In this document: piece by piece, positions 1 through 4,992 of the stretch
How the letters are laid out: each line of letters starts with the position of its first letter
Numbering within the stretch: the stretch's first letter is position 1
DNA from: an uncultured Lachnospiraceae bacterium
GTDB lineage: Bacteria; Bacillota; Clostridia; Lachnospirales; Lachnospiraceae
Direction: 5' to 3'
Assembly (NCBI GenBank): GCA_947175775.1
Contig: CAMWNY010000184.1
Coordinates: forward strand, 1 to 5,756
DNA length: 5,756 nt
Position numbers and translations under genes: made by a program
Notes under the pieces: generated by a model
Database searches by the model: none
Told to the model about the DNA's origin: nothing
Seen by the model: the letters and a program-made list of their open reading frames with translations, nothing else

Positions 1-84
1 ATCCGTATCCGTAGTGCTCTGAAAAAGCGCTGCCTGCTCCTGTAAACCGTTTTTAATTTGATTGTCGAACAGATTGTTTTTCAT
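1..84 (-). CDS. Start of a gene following the ECF sigma factor (partial; possible anti-sigma or partner protein)
   Basis: Only the first 28 codons lie in the window; the frame stays open to position 1, so the gene continues off the left edge. The ATG at 84-82 is preceded by a perfect AGGAGG (minus strand, 96-91) with a 6-nt spacer, which makes this start convincing. The peptide begins MKNNLFDNQIKNGLQEQAAL and is polar, with no membrane segment yet visible. It is read in the same direction as the sigma factor, 67 bp after that gene's stop, so the two are probably co-transcribed. In ECF operons the gene directly after the sigma factor often encodes its anti-sigma factor, typically a short cytoplasmic N-terminal part followed by one membrane segment. 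That role is inferred from position only; no zinc-binding HxxxCxxC motif or other family signature appears in these residues. Confidence 0.75.
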   Translation of the reverse strand, partial: MKNNLFDNQIKNGLQEQAALFQSTTDTD

Positions 85-90
85 GAGGTT

Positions 91-96
91 CCTCCT
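91..96 (-). promoter_or_regulatory. Ribosome binding site of the partial leftward gene
   Basis: AGGAGG on the minus strand, a perfect Shine-Dalgarno core, 6 nt before the ATG at 84. It is what makes the truncated leftward gene credible despite only 28 visible codons. Confidence 0.85.
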
Positions 97-101
97 ATCT
101 T

Positions 102-116
102 GCCTGCGAATTTGAG
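102..116 (-). repeat. Copy 1 of a 15-bp leader motif, CTCAAATTYGCAGGC
   Basis: On the minus strand this reads CTCAAATTCGCAGGC and sits 5 nt upstream of the AGGAGG of the partial leftward gene. It matches a second copy at 742-756, in front of the sigma factor's own Shine-Dalgarno, at 14 of 15 positions. Confidence 0.65.
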
Positions 117-137
117 CATAGACTCAATATTTGCAAT

Positions 138-152
138 ACGAACTTCGTTCGT
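138..152 (-). repeat. Small hairpin at the end of the sigma factor gene
   Basis: ACGAAC and GTTCGT form a 6-bp inverted repeat around a 3-nt loop, directly overlapping the sigma factor's TAA stop (154-152). No T-run follows in the minus direction, so it is not a standard intrinsic terminator. It could be an mRNA processing or stability element between the two leftward genes, or chance. Confidence 0.4.
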
Positions 153-718
153 TATGTGAAAAATTCAATTTTCACAGTTTCTTCCGGAAGTAATTGCCGC
201 AGACGCTTTCTTGCCGTAAAAAGCCGTGATTTCACCGTGCCCTCACAGCAGTCCGCGATTTTGGCAATTTGTTTGGTTGTCAGTTCGTTGTAGTAATAAA
301 GAATTACGACCAGCCGCAGCTTGTAATCAAGCTGCATGACAGCCTGATAAACTTGCGTTTGCCGTTCCTTTTTCAGAAACAGTTCCTCCGTAAGCGGATT
401 GCAGTTTGCGTCGGCTTTGTCTAAAATGTTCTCGTCAGGCACTTCTGTCTTTTTCTTGTTTAAGAAAGTCCATGCGGTTCTGTTTAAAATCTTGAACAGC
501 CAGTACCGGAACATTGCGTCTGATTTTAGTTCCGTACAGTGTGTGAAAACCTTCACAAAAGTTTCCTGTGTAATGTCCTCCCCGTCCTGGGTATTCCCAC
601 TGATAAGGCAGGCGGTACGAAACACTGACGGTCTGTACTTCTCATAAATCTGTGAAAATGCGTACTGGTCGCCGTGCTTCATCTGCGCAACCAGCAGTTC
701 ATCCGTTTTGTTGTTCAT
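152..718 (-). CDS. ECF-type RNA polymerase sigma factor (sigma-70 family)
   Basis: This 188-residue protein is the usual length for an extracytoplasmic-function sigma factor with only regions 2 and 4. Region 2 spans about residues 8-90. It includes the core-binding stretch DGEDITQETFVKVFTH (45-60) and the aromatic FRYWLFKILNRTAW segment (70-83) that melts and reads the -10 element. Region 4 spans about 122-178 and ends in a classic helix-turn-helix, LTTKQIAKIADCCEGTVKSR (146-165), for -35 recognition. The linker (about 91-118) is short, with no SnoaL or other extra domain. The ATG at 718 has AAAGGAG upstream (minus strand, 737-731) but with a long 12-nt spacer; no in-frame ATG, GTG or TTG lies between them. 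The gene is transcribed away from the methyltransferase gene and leads into the partial gene at 84. Which stress or surface signal it answers to cannot be read here, and the exact ECF subgroup is unknown. Confidence 0.95.
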   Translation of the reverse strand: MNNKTDELLVAQMKHGDQYAFSQIYEKYRPSVFRTACLISGNTQDGEDITQETFVKVFTHCTELKSDAMFRYWLFKILNRTAWTFLNKKKTEVPDENILDKADANCNPLTEELFLKKERQTQVYQAVMQLDYKLRLVVILYYYNELTTKQIAKIADCCEGTVKSRLFTARKRLRQLLPEETVKIEFFT

Positions 719-730
719 TGAAATAACGTT

Positions 731-737
731 CTCCTTT
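731..737 (-). promoter_or_regulatory. Ribosome binding site of the sigma factor
   Basis: AAAGGAG on the minus strand is a strong Shine-Dalgarno, but it is 12 nt from the ATG at 718, longer than the usual 5-9. This spacing may reduce translation of the sigma factor. Confidence 0.7.
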
Positions 738-741
738 CAAA

Positions 742-756
742 GCCTGCAAATTTGAG
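742..756 (-). repeat. Copy 2 of the 15-bp leader motif, CTCAAATTYGCAGGC
   Basis: On the minus strand this reads CTCAAATTTGCAGGC, 4 nt upstream of the sigma factor's AAAGGAG. The single difference from copy 1 (102-116) is C to T at the variable position. The same position relative to the ribosome binding site in both leaders suggests a shared function or an ancestral duplication of the leader. Confidence 0.65.
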
Positions 757-792
757 ATTCCGCGCAAAAAAGTTTCTGAAATCAGCGCTTAT

Positions 793-804
793 GATACATG
801 TATC
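793..804. promoter_or_regulatory. Perfect 12-bp palindrome, candidate operator upstream of the sigma factor
   Basis: GATACATGTATC is perfectly self-complementary. It lies 75-86 bp upstream of the sigma factor ATG and overlaps a weak minus-strand promoter candidate: TTGATT at 821-816 and TATCAT at 796-791, with a long 19-bp spacer. A dimeric repressor or activator site is the simplest reading. No binding protein can be named. Confidence 0.5.
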
Positions 805-832
805 GTGTTTTACCCAATCAAACGATTTGTGA

Positions 833-848
833 TGCAAATGCATTTGCA
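833..848. promoter_or_regulatory. Perfect 16-bp palindrome, candidate operator
   Basis: TGCAAATGCATTTGCA is perfectly self-complementary over 16 bp. Its centre (840/841) lies 42 bp, about four helical turns, from the centre of the 793-804 palindrome, so proteins bound at both would face the same side of the DNA. The two palindromes differ in sequence, so they would not bind exactly the same half-site. Confidence 0.55.
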
Positions 849-920
849 CTGTGTATCGCCGTTTGGTGATGTCATCTGTATATAAGAGCATTTTATAATA
901 GGTTTGGTTCAACAATAAAG

Positions 921-984
921 GTTACAATTCACACCCAATGTCAGTTTTTATCGTCATACAAGCGATTGAGGTGTGAATTATAAC
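921..984. repeat. Long inverted repeat, 15-bp arms around 34 bp
   Basis: The arms GTTACAATTCACACC (921-935) and GGTGTGAATTATAAC (970-984) are complementary at 14 of 15 positions. The single mismatch is C·A in plus-strand RNA but a permitted G·U in minus-strand RNA, so a leftward transcript would fold better. Pairing continues inward for 4 bp (936-939 with 965-968) after a one-base bulge. The right arm contains a minus-strand extended -10 (985-977). It could be a protein-binding region, an RNA hairpin, or the end structure of a small non-autonomous repeat. No short target-site duplication was identified. Confidence 0.65.
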
Positions 985-985
985 A
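977..985 (-). promoter_or_regulatory. Candidate leftward extended -10 (TGTTATAAT)
   Basis: TGTTATAAT on the minus strand is a perfect extended -10, identical to the -10 of the promoter at 4934-4942. No good -35 is visible at 16-18 bp spacing, so the call rests on the extended -10 alone. Transcription would start near 970 and give the sigma factor a leader of about 250 nt, running through the inner part of the inverted repeat and both palindromes. It could instead drive a non-coding RNA, or be chance within the repeat. Confidence 0.35.
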
Positions 986-990
986 GATTT

Positions 991-1027
991 TGCACACAAA
1001 ATGCTAAAAGGCGAGCATTTTGGCGCA
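991..1027. repeat. Compact stem-loop in the intergenic region
   Basis: CAAAATGCT (997-1005) and AGCATTTTG (1014-1022) form a perfect 9-bp stem with an 8-nt loop. After a small internal loop, TGC (991-993) pairs with GCA (1025-1027). The stem has A-rich and T-rich flanks in both directions but no long T-run, so it is at best a weak terminator. It sits 6 bp beyond the larger inverted repeat, and the two may belong to one structured element. Confidence 0.55.
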
Positions 1028-1082
1028 TGATTCCCACTACTTTGGTGGATGTCTGAGCAGTAACCAATAAAGACAATTTTTT

Positions 1083-1106
1083 AGGAATATTTCATTTCCT
1101 ATTCCT
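1083..1106. promoter_or_regulatory. Inverted repeat over the -35 region of the methyltransferase promoter
   Basis: AGGAATA (1083-1089) and TATTCCT (1100-1106) are perfect 7-bp inverted arms separated by 10 bp. The right arm and the loop cover the region where RNA polymerase would contact the -35 of the promoter at 1095-1124. This is the expected placement for a repressor operator. The binding protein is unknown. Confidence 0.45.
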
Positions 1107-1124
1107 GCCAAACCGTGCTATAAT
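1095..1124 (+). promoter_or_regulatory. Rightward promoter of the methyltransferase operon
   Basis: The extended -10 TGCTATAAT (1116-1124) matches consensus perfectly. The -35 is poor: TTTCCT (1095-1100) at 18-bp spacing, or TTCCTA (1096-1101) at 17 bp. Extended -10 promoters can work with a weak -35. The -10 ends 7 bp before the ATG at 1132, so the expected transcription start falls on or next to the start codon. Confidence 0.7.
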
Positions 1125-1131
1125 CATTATC

Positions 1132-2325
1132 ATGGAAAATTTAAGAAAAATCATCAGTAATTATATAGAAAACGACGAAACAATCCTTACCATAACTGCA
1201 AGTAATCCGCGTGACAGGGAAAAGATACAGAAACTCAAAATTCGTCCCGTACGCAAAAAGGGAGTTCTTGTGTATCAGGCGGAGAGCTTCATCGGAACAA
1301 AAGTATTCCACAAAACCATTGAGAACAATGGCTTAGCGGATTTCGTGACAAATGCGGTAGAGCAGGACTTTAGGCAGCTTGAGGCAAAAACGGACAGGCA
1401 CAGTCTTACGGTCCTGGTAAGTAAAAAAGGGAAACTGACAATCAAAGAAAAAGCAGTCGCAGTACAAAACAATAACGTTTCCCAGACAAATTACGGCGAC
1501 TTTTCCCACAATAAGGAAAAAAACTATATTCTTCCTAAAGATACTCCTGTTGCATTTTTGGTGGAGCTTGGCGTGCAGACGCCCGAAGGGAAAATCATAC
1601 ATGCAAAATATGACAAATTCCGTCAGATTAACAGATACCTTGAATTTGTCCGTGATATTCTGCCCAATCTTCCGAAAGAGGAGGGCAGACCGCTTCAGAT
1701 TATTGACTTTGGCTGTGGTAAGTCGTATCTAACCTTTGCGTTATATTATTATCTCAAAGTGATGAACAATTATGACATTCGCATCACGGGACTGGATTTA
1801 AAAAAGGATGTTATTGAGACGTGTCAGGCGCTTGCGGATAAATTTGGGTATGATGGGTTAAAATTCCTTGTAGGAGATATTGGCACGTATGAAGGCACAG
1901 CGCAGGCTGATATGGTGGTGACGCTTCATGCCTGTGACACTGCCACGGATTACGCACTTGCGAAGGCGGTAAAATGGAATGCAAACGTAATACTCTCCGT
2001 TCCGTGCTGTCAGCATGAGCTGAACAGGCAGCTTAAATGTCAGGCGCTTGCGCCTGTTTTAAAATACGGCATTATAAAGGAACGGATGGCGGCGCTTATG
2101 ACCGATGCAATCCGCGCAAATCTTTTGGAAGAGCAGGGCTATGACACGCAGCTTTTGGAATTTATAGATATGGAAAACACGCCGAAAAACCTGTTAATCA
2201 GGGCGGTGAAAAAGGGGCATATGAGAGGCAGGGCAAAAACGGCGCAGCTTGCGGAGCTTGAGACATTTCTGAACGCAAGTCCCACGCTGGAAAAGCTCTT
2301 AAATATCCAATCTTGCGAATTTTGA
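1132..2325 (+). CDS. SAM-dependent methyltransferase, Methyltransf_32-like (PF13679)
   Basis: The protein has 397 residues and is predicted cytoplasmic. The SAM-binding Rossmann domain occupies about residues 155-310. Its motif I is IDFGCGKSYLTF (191-202), followed by LDLK (221-224, acidic residue for the SAM ribose), GDI (248-250), and the family-typical LHACDTATDYAL (265-276) and SVPCCQHELN (289-298). The GCGKSYL, LHACDTATD and PCCQHEL combination resembles the Methyltransf_32 family, related to eukaryotic METTL25 and GSTCD. The substrate is unknown; RNA or protein are both plausible. The N-terminal 140 residues form a separate basic domain that may bind substrate. The start was chosen because coding-like sequence begins here, but no Shine-Dalgarno precedes it and the promoter's -10 ends 7 bp away. 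A GTG at 1270 with GGGAG 5 nt upstream is an alternative that would remove 46 residues. The next gene follows after 19 bp, so the two are probably one operon. Confidence 0.9.
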   Translation: MENLRKIISNYIENDETILTITASNPRDREKIQKLKIRPVRKKGVLVYQAESFIGTKVFHKTIENNGLADFVTNAVEQDFRQLEAKTDRHSLTVLVSKKGKLTIKEKAVAVQNNNVSQTNYGDFSHNKEKNYILPKDTPVAFLVELGVQTPEGKIIHAKYDKFRQINRYLEFVRDILPNLPKEEGRPLQIIDFGCGKSYLTFALYYYLKVMNNYDIRITGLDLKKDVIETCQALADKFGYDGLKFLVGDIGTYEGTAQADMVVTLHACDTATDYALAKAVKWNANVILSVPCCQHELNRQLKCQALAPVLKYGIIKERMAALMTDAIRANLLEEQGYDTQLLEFIDMENTPKNLLIRAVKKGHMRGRAKTAQLAELETFLNASPTLEKLLNIQSCEF

Positions 2326-2332
2326 AAGGAAC

Positions 2333-2337
2333 AGGAA
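2333..2337 (+). promoter_or_regulatory. Ribosome binding site of the large membrane protein
   Basis: AGGAA lies 7 nt before the ATG at 2345. A second purine-rich AAAGGA (2325-2330) overlaps the methyltransferase stop but is 14 nt away, too far to be the main site. It may help re-initiation by ribosomes finishing the upstream gene. Confidence 0.65.
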
Positions 2338-2344
2338 ACAATTC

Positions 2345-4873
2345 ATGAAAAATGCAATCAGTAAGGTGATTGTCTGCTTTGCGGTGTTTATCCTTACTCT
2401 TTTTGTGAGCAGCAGTATCTACAACAAAGGGAACGAGGAAATGACGGCAAACATGACAGAGGCGTCACTTCCGTTGGTGCATGTCACGACAAACGGGATT
2501 TCGCACAATTACATGCACGGGCTGCGCCAGGAGCTCAACGGAAGCTTTTTTCGGGATACAATTACGCCGCTTGGCGACGGAAGAACGCTGGATTTTACAA
2601 TTGATAAATATGGAAACAGCATTGACAAAATTTCCTTTGAAGTACGCAGTATCGACGGGGAGCGGCTTGTGGAACGCACGTCCGTGGAGAATTATGACGA
2701 GGATGCGCAGCAGATCAATGCTACCGTTACCATTAAGGATTTAATTGAAACGGGTGTGGAATATAACTGGATTCTGATGCTTGAAACCGGCGGGGAGACT
2801 GTGCGTTACTATACGCGCATTATTGATGGCACAGCGTATCATACGGTGGAGAAGCTTGAATTTGTACAGGAATTTCATGAAAAAACGTTTGACAAGGAAC
2901 AGGCGAATGACCTTGTAATGTATTTGGAATCAAATACCAAGGGCGACAACACGACGCTGAGCTTTGTCAATATTCATTGCAGCCTGAATCAGGTAACGTG
3001 GGCGGACCTGAATGTTAAAAAAACCACGCAGCCGCAGATTATGATTAGCGAAATTGACGAAAGCACTGCGTCCGTAAAGCTTTATTACAGGGTGCAGACC
3101 TCGACGGGAGGGTCATGGAATAAAGAAAATTATACGTATAATATTGTGGAGTTTTTCCGTATCCGTTATACGGAGGACAGAATTTATCTGCTTGATTATG
3201 AGCGCAGCATGAATCAGCTGTTTGACCCGGAGGCGGATATTTATGCGAGCAATAAAATTATGCTTGGCATCAGAAACAGTGATGTGACGATGCTTGAGAG
3301 CGACGGTGGCTCTAATCTTGCGTTTATCAATGAAAACCAGTTATTCTGCTATCATTCGGCGGATAAAAAAATGGCATACTTGTTTAGTTTTTATGACGGA
3401 GACGACCCGCGCAGCAGTTATGACAGCCACGGGATTAAGCTGCTCAACGTGGATGAGACGGGGAATGTGATTTTCATTGTGTACGGCTATATGAACAGGG
3501 GAAACCATGAGGGAAACATCGGCATCGAAATTTATGAATATAACGGAATGCTTAACACGGTGGAAGAACTCATGTTCATACCGTATGACAAGTCGTTTGC
3601 AACCTTGAAAACGGATATTGACCAGCTTTCTTACATTAATAAAGGCGGCACATTTTATATTTATTTGGACGGTGAGATTTTGGCGCTCAATTTGATTGAA
3701 CGCACTAGCAGCGTGGTTGCGGATAATCTCCAACAGGGAAGTTTTCAAGTGTCCGGAAGTAATAAAATGCTTGTTTGGCAGAATTCCGCGGATGCGTATG
3801 ACTGCACAAAGCTGATTCGCATGAATCTGAACACGGGTGTTACGGGTGAAATTAATGCACAGGGAAACAGCAGGCTGCTGCCGCTTGGATTCATCAATGA
3901 GGATTTGATTTACGGTGTGGCAAAATATGATGACATCAAGGTAGATGTTTCCGGAGCGGTGACATTTCTGATGCATGCCGTATATATACAGAATGAGCAG
4001 GGCGAGATTTTAAAGACGTATGAACATAACGGAATTTATGTGACGGGTGCGTCGATTGAGGACAATCTGATTACGCTTACGCGAATGGTAAAAGATGAGG
4101 AGACGGGCGGTTATGAAGAATGCGCGTCCGATCAAATCGTTAATAATGTGGTAGACGATAGCGGATACAATACGTCGGAGCTTGTTGCTACGCAGAATTA
4201 TGAAAAGATTGTACAGATTGTCTTAAAAAATGTGGTGGATCCGAGAAAACTGAAGCACACGAAGCCTCTTCTCCTGATGTTTGAAGGGTCAAGGGAAATG
4301 AAGATTACCATTGAAACTCCCATAAGCCGCTATTATGTATATGGAAAATACGGGATAGACGGGACCTTTACGCATGAGGCGGACGCAATTAATCTTGCGT
4401 ATGCAATAAACGGTACGGTAGTGGACGAGAACGGCGATTATATTTGGAAAAAGACCTCACGCAGTATAAGAAACCAGATTATGGCGATAACAGGGAAAAC
4501 AGTGGATGAGAACGGAAGCCAGCTTGCGACCTGCTTGGAAACCATTCTTGAGTTTGAGGGCATTGTGAAAAATGTACAGCCGATGCTTGACCGCGGCAGG
4601 AGTGTCGAGCAAATTCTGGAGGAGAATTTAAACGGCGCGAGGGTGCTGGAGCTTCGGGGCGTGAGCCTTGATGCCATTCTTTATTACACAAATAAAGATA
4701 TTCCGGTGCTTGTGAACCTTGAGGATGGGAAGGCAGTGCTTTTGATTGGTTTTAACGAACTCAATGTAGTCGTGATGAACCCGGAGACGGGCACGGTATA
4801 CAAGGTTGGAATGAACGATGCGACAAATATGTTTTGGCAGAACGGAAATGCGTTTGTGACCTATATGAGATAA
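2345..4873 (+). CDS. Membrane-anchored extracytoplasmic protein with a C39-like, apparently inactive C-terminal domain
   Basis: The protein has 842 residues. A short basic start (MKNAISK) and a hydrophobic helix (about 8-24) form a signal anchor, placing the rest outside the membrane. Residues about 35-290 are beta-rich and not assigned to a family. Residues about 300-590 contain repeated short beta-strand units and may be a beta-propeller; this is inferred from pattern only. The last part (about 690-842) resembles the papain-like C39 peptidase fold. QLATCLETILEFEG (726-739) aligns with the CGxACLAMILNYYG helix, and DGKAVLLIGF and MNPETG (794-803, 811-816) align with the GHxVV and DP segments. 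In this alignment the catalytic Cys, His and Asp are Q726, K796 and N812. A non-catalytic binding role is therefore more likely than proteolysis. It probably shares a transcript with the methyltransferase, but no functional link is evident. Confidence 0.9.
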   Translation: MKNAISKVIVCFAVFILTLFVSSSIYNKGNEEMTANMTEASLPLVHVTTNGISHNYMHGLRQELNGSFFRDTITPLGDGRTLDFTIDKYGNSIDKISFEVRSIDGERLVERTSVENYDEDAQQINATVTIKDLIETGVEYNWILMLETGGETVRYYTRIIDGTAYHTVEKLEFVQEFHEKTFDKEQANDLVMYLESNTKGDNTTLSFVNIHCSLNQVTWADLNVKKTTQPQIMISEIDESTASVKLYYRVQTSTGGSWNKENYTYNIVEFFRIRYTEDRIYLLDYERSMNQLFDPEADIYASNKIMLGIRNSDVTMLESDGGSNLAFINENQLFCYHSADKKMAYLFSFYDGDDPRSSYDSHGIKLLNVDETGNVIFIVYGYMNRGNHEGNIGIEIYEYNGMLNTVEELMFIPYDKSFATLKTDIDQLSYINKGGTFYIYLDGEILALNLIERTSSVVADNLQQGSFQVSGSNKMLVWQNSADAYDCTKLIRMNLNTGVTGEINAQGNSRLLPLGFINEDLIYGVAKYDDIKVDVSGAVTFLMHAVYIQNEQGEILKTYEHNGIYVTGASIEDNLITLTRMVKDEETGGYEECASDQIVNNVVDDSGYNTSELVATQNYEKIVQIVLKNVVDPRKLKHTKPLLLMFEGSREMKITIETPISRYYVYGKYGIDGTFTHEADAINLAYAINGTVVDENGDYIWKKTSRSIRNQIMAITGKTVDENGSQLATCLETILEFEGIVKNVQPMLDRGRSVEQILEENLNGARVLELRGVSLDAILYYTNKDIPVLVNLEDGKAVLLIGFNELNVVVMNPETGTVYKVGMNDATNMFWQNGNAFVTYMR

Positions 4874-4888
4874 AAGTTGAGATAAAAG
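4866..4888 (+). repeat. Tandem 12-bp repeat spanning the stop codon
   Basis: TGAGATAAAAG occurs at 4866-4876 and again at 4878-4888 (11 identical bases, period 12). The first copy contains the TAA stop of the large membrane protein (4871-4873). Because the period is a multiple of three, the second copy supplies an in-frame backup TAA at 4883-4885. It is probably a small slippage duplication. Confidence 0.7.
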
Positions 4889-4913
4889 CAAGTCCCTTGA
4901 CTGCATAAAGATA

Positions 4914-4942
4914 TTGTAATTCGCTGCCTGAAATGTTATAAT
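4914..4942 (+). promoter_or_regulatory. Promoter of the secreted DUF5722-like gene
   Basis: TTGTAA (4914-4919) and TATAAT (4937-4942) are separated by an ideal 17 bp, with an extended TG at 4934-4935. The -35 matches 4 of 6 consensus bases and the -10 matches all 6. Transcription should start near 4949, giving a leader of about 44 nt before the ATG at 4993. This suggests the last gene can be expressed independently of the upstream pair. No standard terminator lies between 4873 and this promoter, so read-through is also possible. Confidence 0.8.
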
Positions 4943-4980
4943 TATCCTTACCAGGCTATTTTATCAATATTATTCACTAT

Positions 4981-4986
4981 GGGAGG
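4981..4986 (+). promoter_or_regulatory. Ribosome binding site of the DUF5722-like gene
   Basis: GGGAGG lies 6 nt before the ATG at 4993, a strong Shine-Dalgarno at good spacing. It fixes the start of the gene that runs off the right edge. Confidence 0.85.
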
Positions 4987-4992
4987 TATTAC

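Larger units (their letters stand above)
719..1131. other. 413-bp divergent intergenic region, no convincing gene
   Basis: This stretch separates the leftward sigma factor from the rightward methyltransferase. I find no open frame with a ribosome binding site on either strand. It holds the regulatory and structural elements listed separately: palindromes at 793-804 and 833-848, a long inverted repeat at 921-984, a stem-loop at 991-1027, an inverted repeat at 1083-1106 and the rightward promoter at 1095-1124. It is unusually long and structured for a simple divergent promoter region. A cis-regulatory leader, a non-coding RNA or a small repeat element are all possible. Confidence 0.7.

Noticed and set aside
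715..915. A 66-codon minus-strand frame directly upstream of the sigma factor, overlapping its ATG by ATGA
   Set aside because: It starts with TTG or an internal ATG without any Shine-Dalgarno, encloses the sigma factor's own ribosome binding site and two palindromes, and its product resembles no family. The ATGA overlap is noted but is probably chance.
921..984. Invertible promoter (phase-variation) switch
   Set aside because: The inverted repeats fit formally, but the 34-bp core is very short for a site-specific inversion and no recombinase gene is in the window. It is kept only as a check under the promoter finding.
1077..1082. Run of six T as an intrinsic terminator for a rightward non-coding RNA
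   Set aside because: Only a weak 5-bp TGTCT/AGACA pairing with a long loop precedes it; there is no GC-rich stem.
3341..3976. A 211-codon minus-strand open frame
   Set aside because: It lies wholly antisense to the large membrane protein gene, whose frame is continuous with a good start and recognisable domains. It has no ribosome binding site that I can see and looks like a codon-bias shadow.
4897..4902. TTGACT as a -35 for the last gene
   Set aside because: No -10-like hexamer lies at 16-18 bp. The TTGTAA at 4914 pairs with TATAAT at exactly 17 bp and is preferred.
4888..4904. Small hairpin after the large membrane protein gene (possible terminator)
   Set aside because: The stem is only about 6 bp with a bulged A, and no T-run follows, so it does not meet the pattern of an intrinsic terminator.
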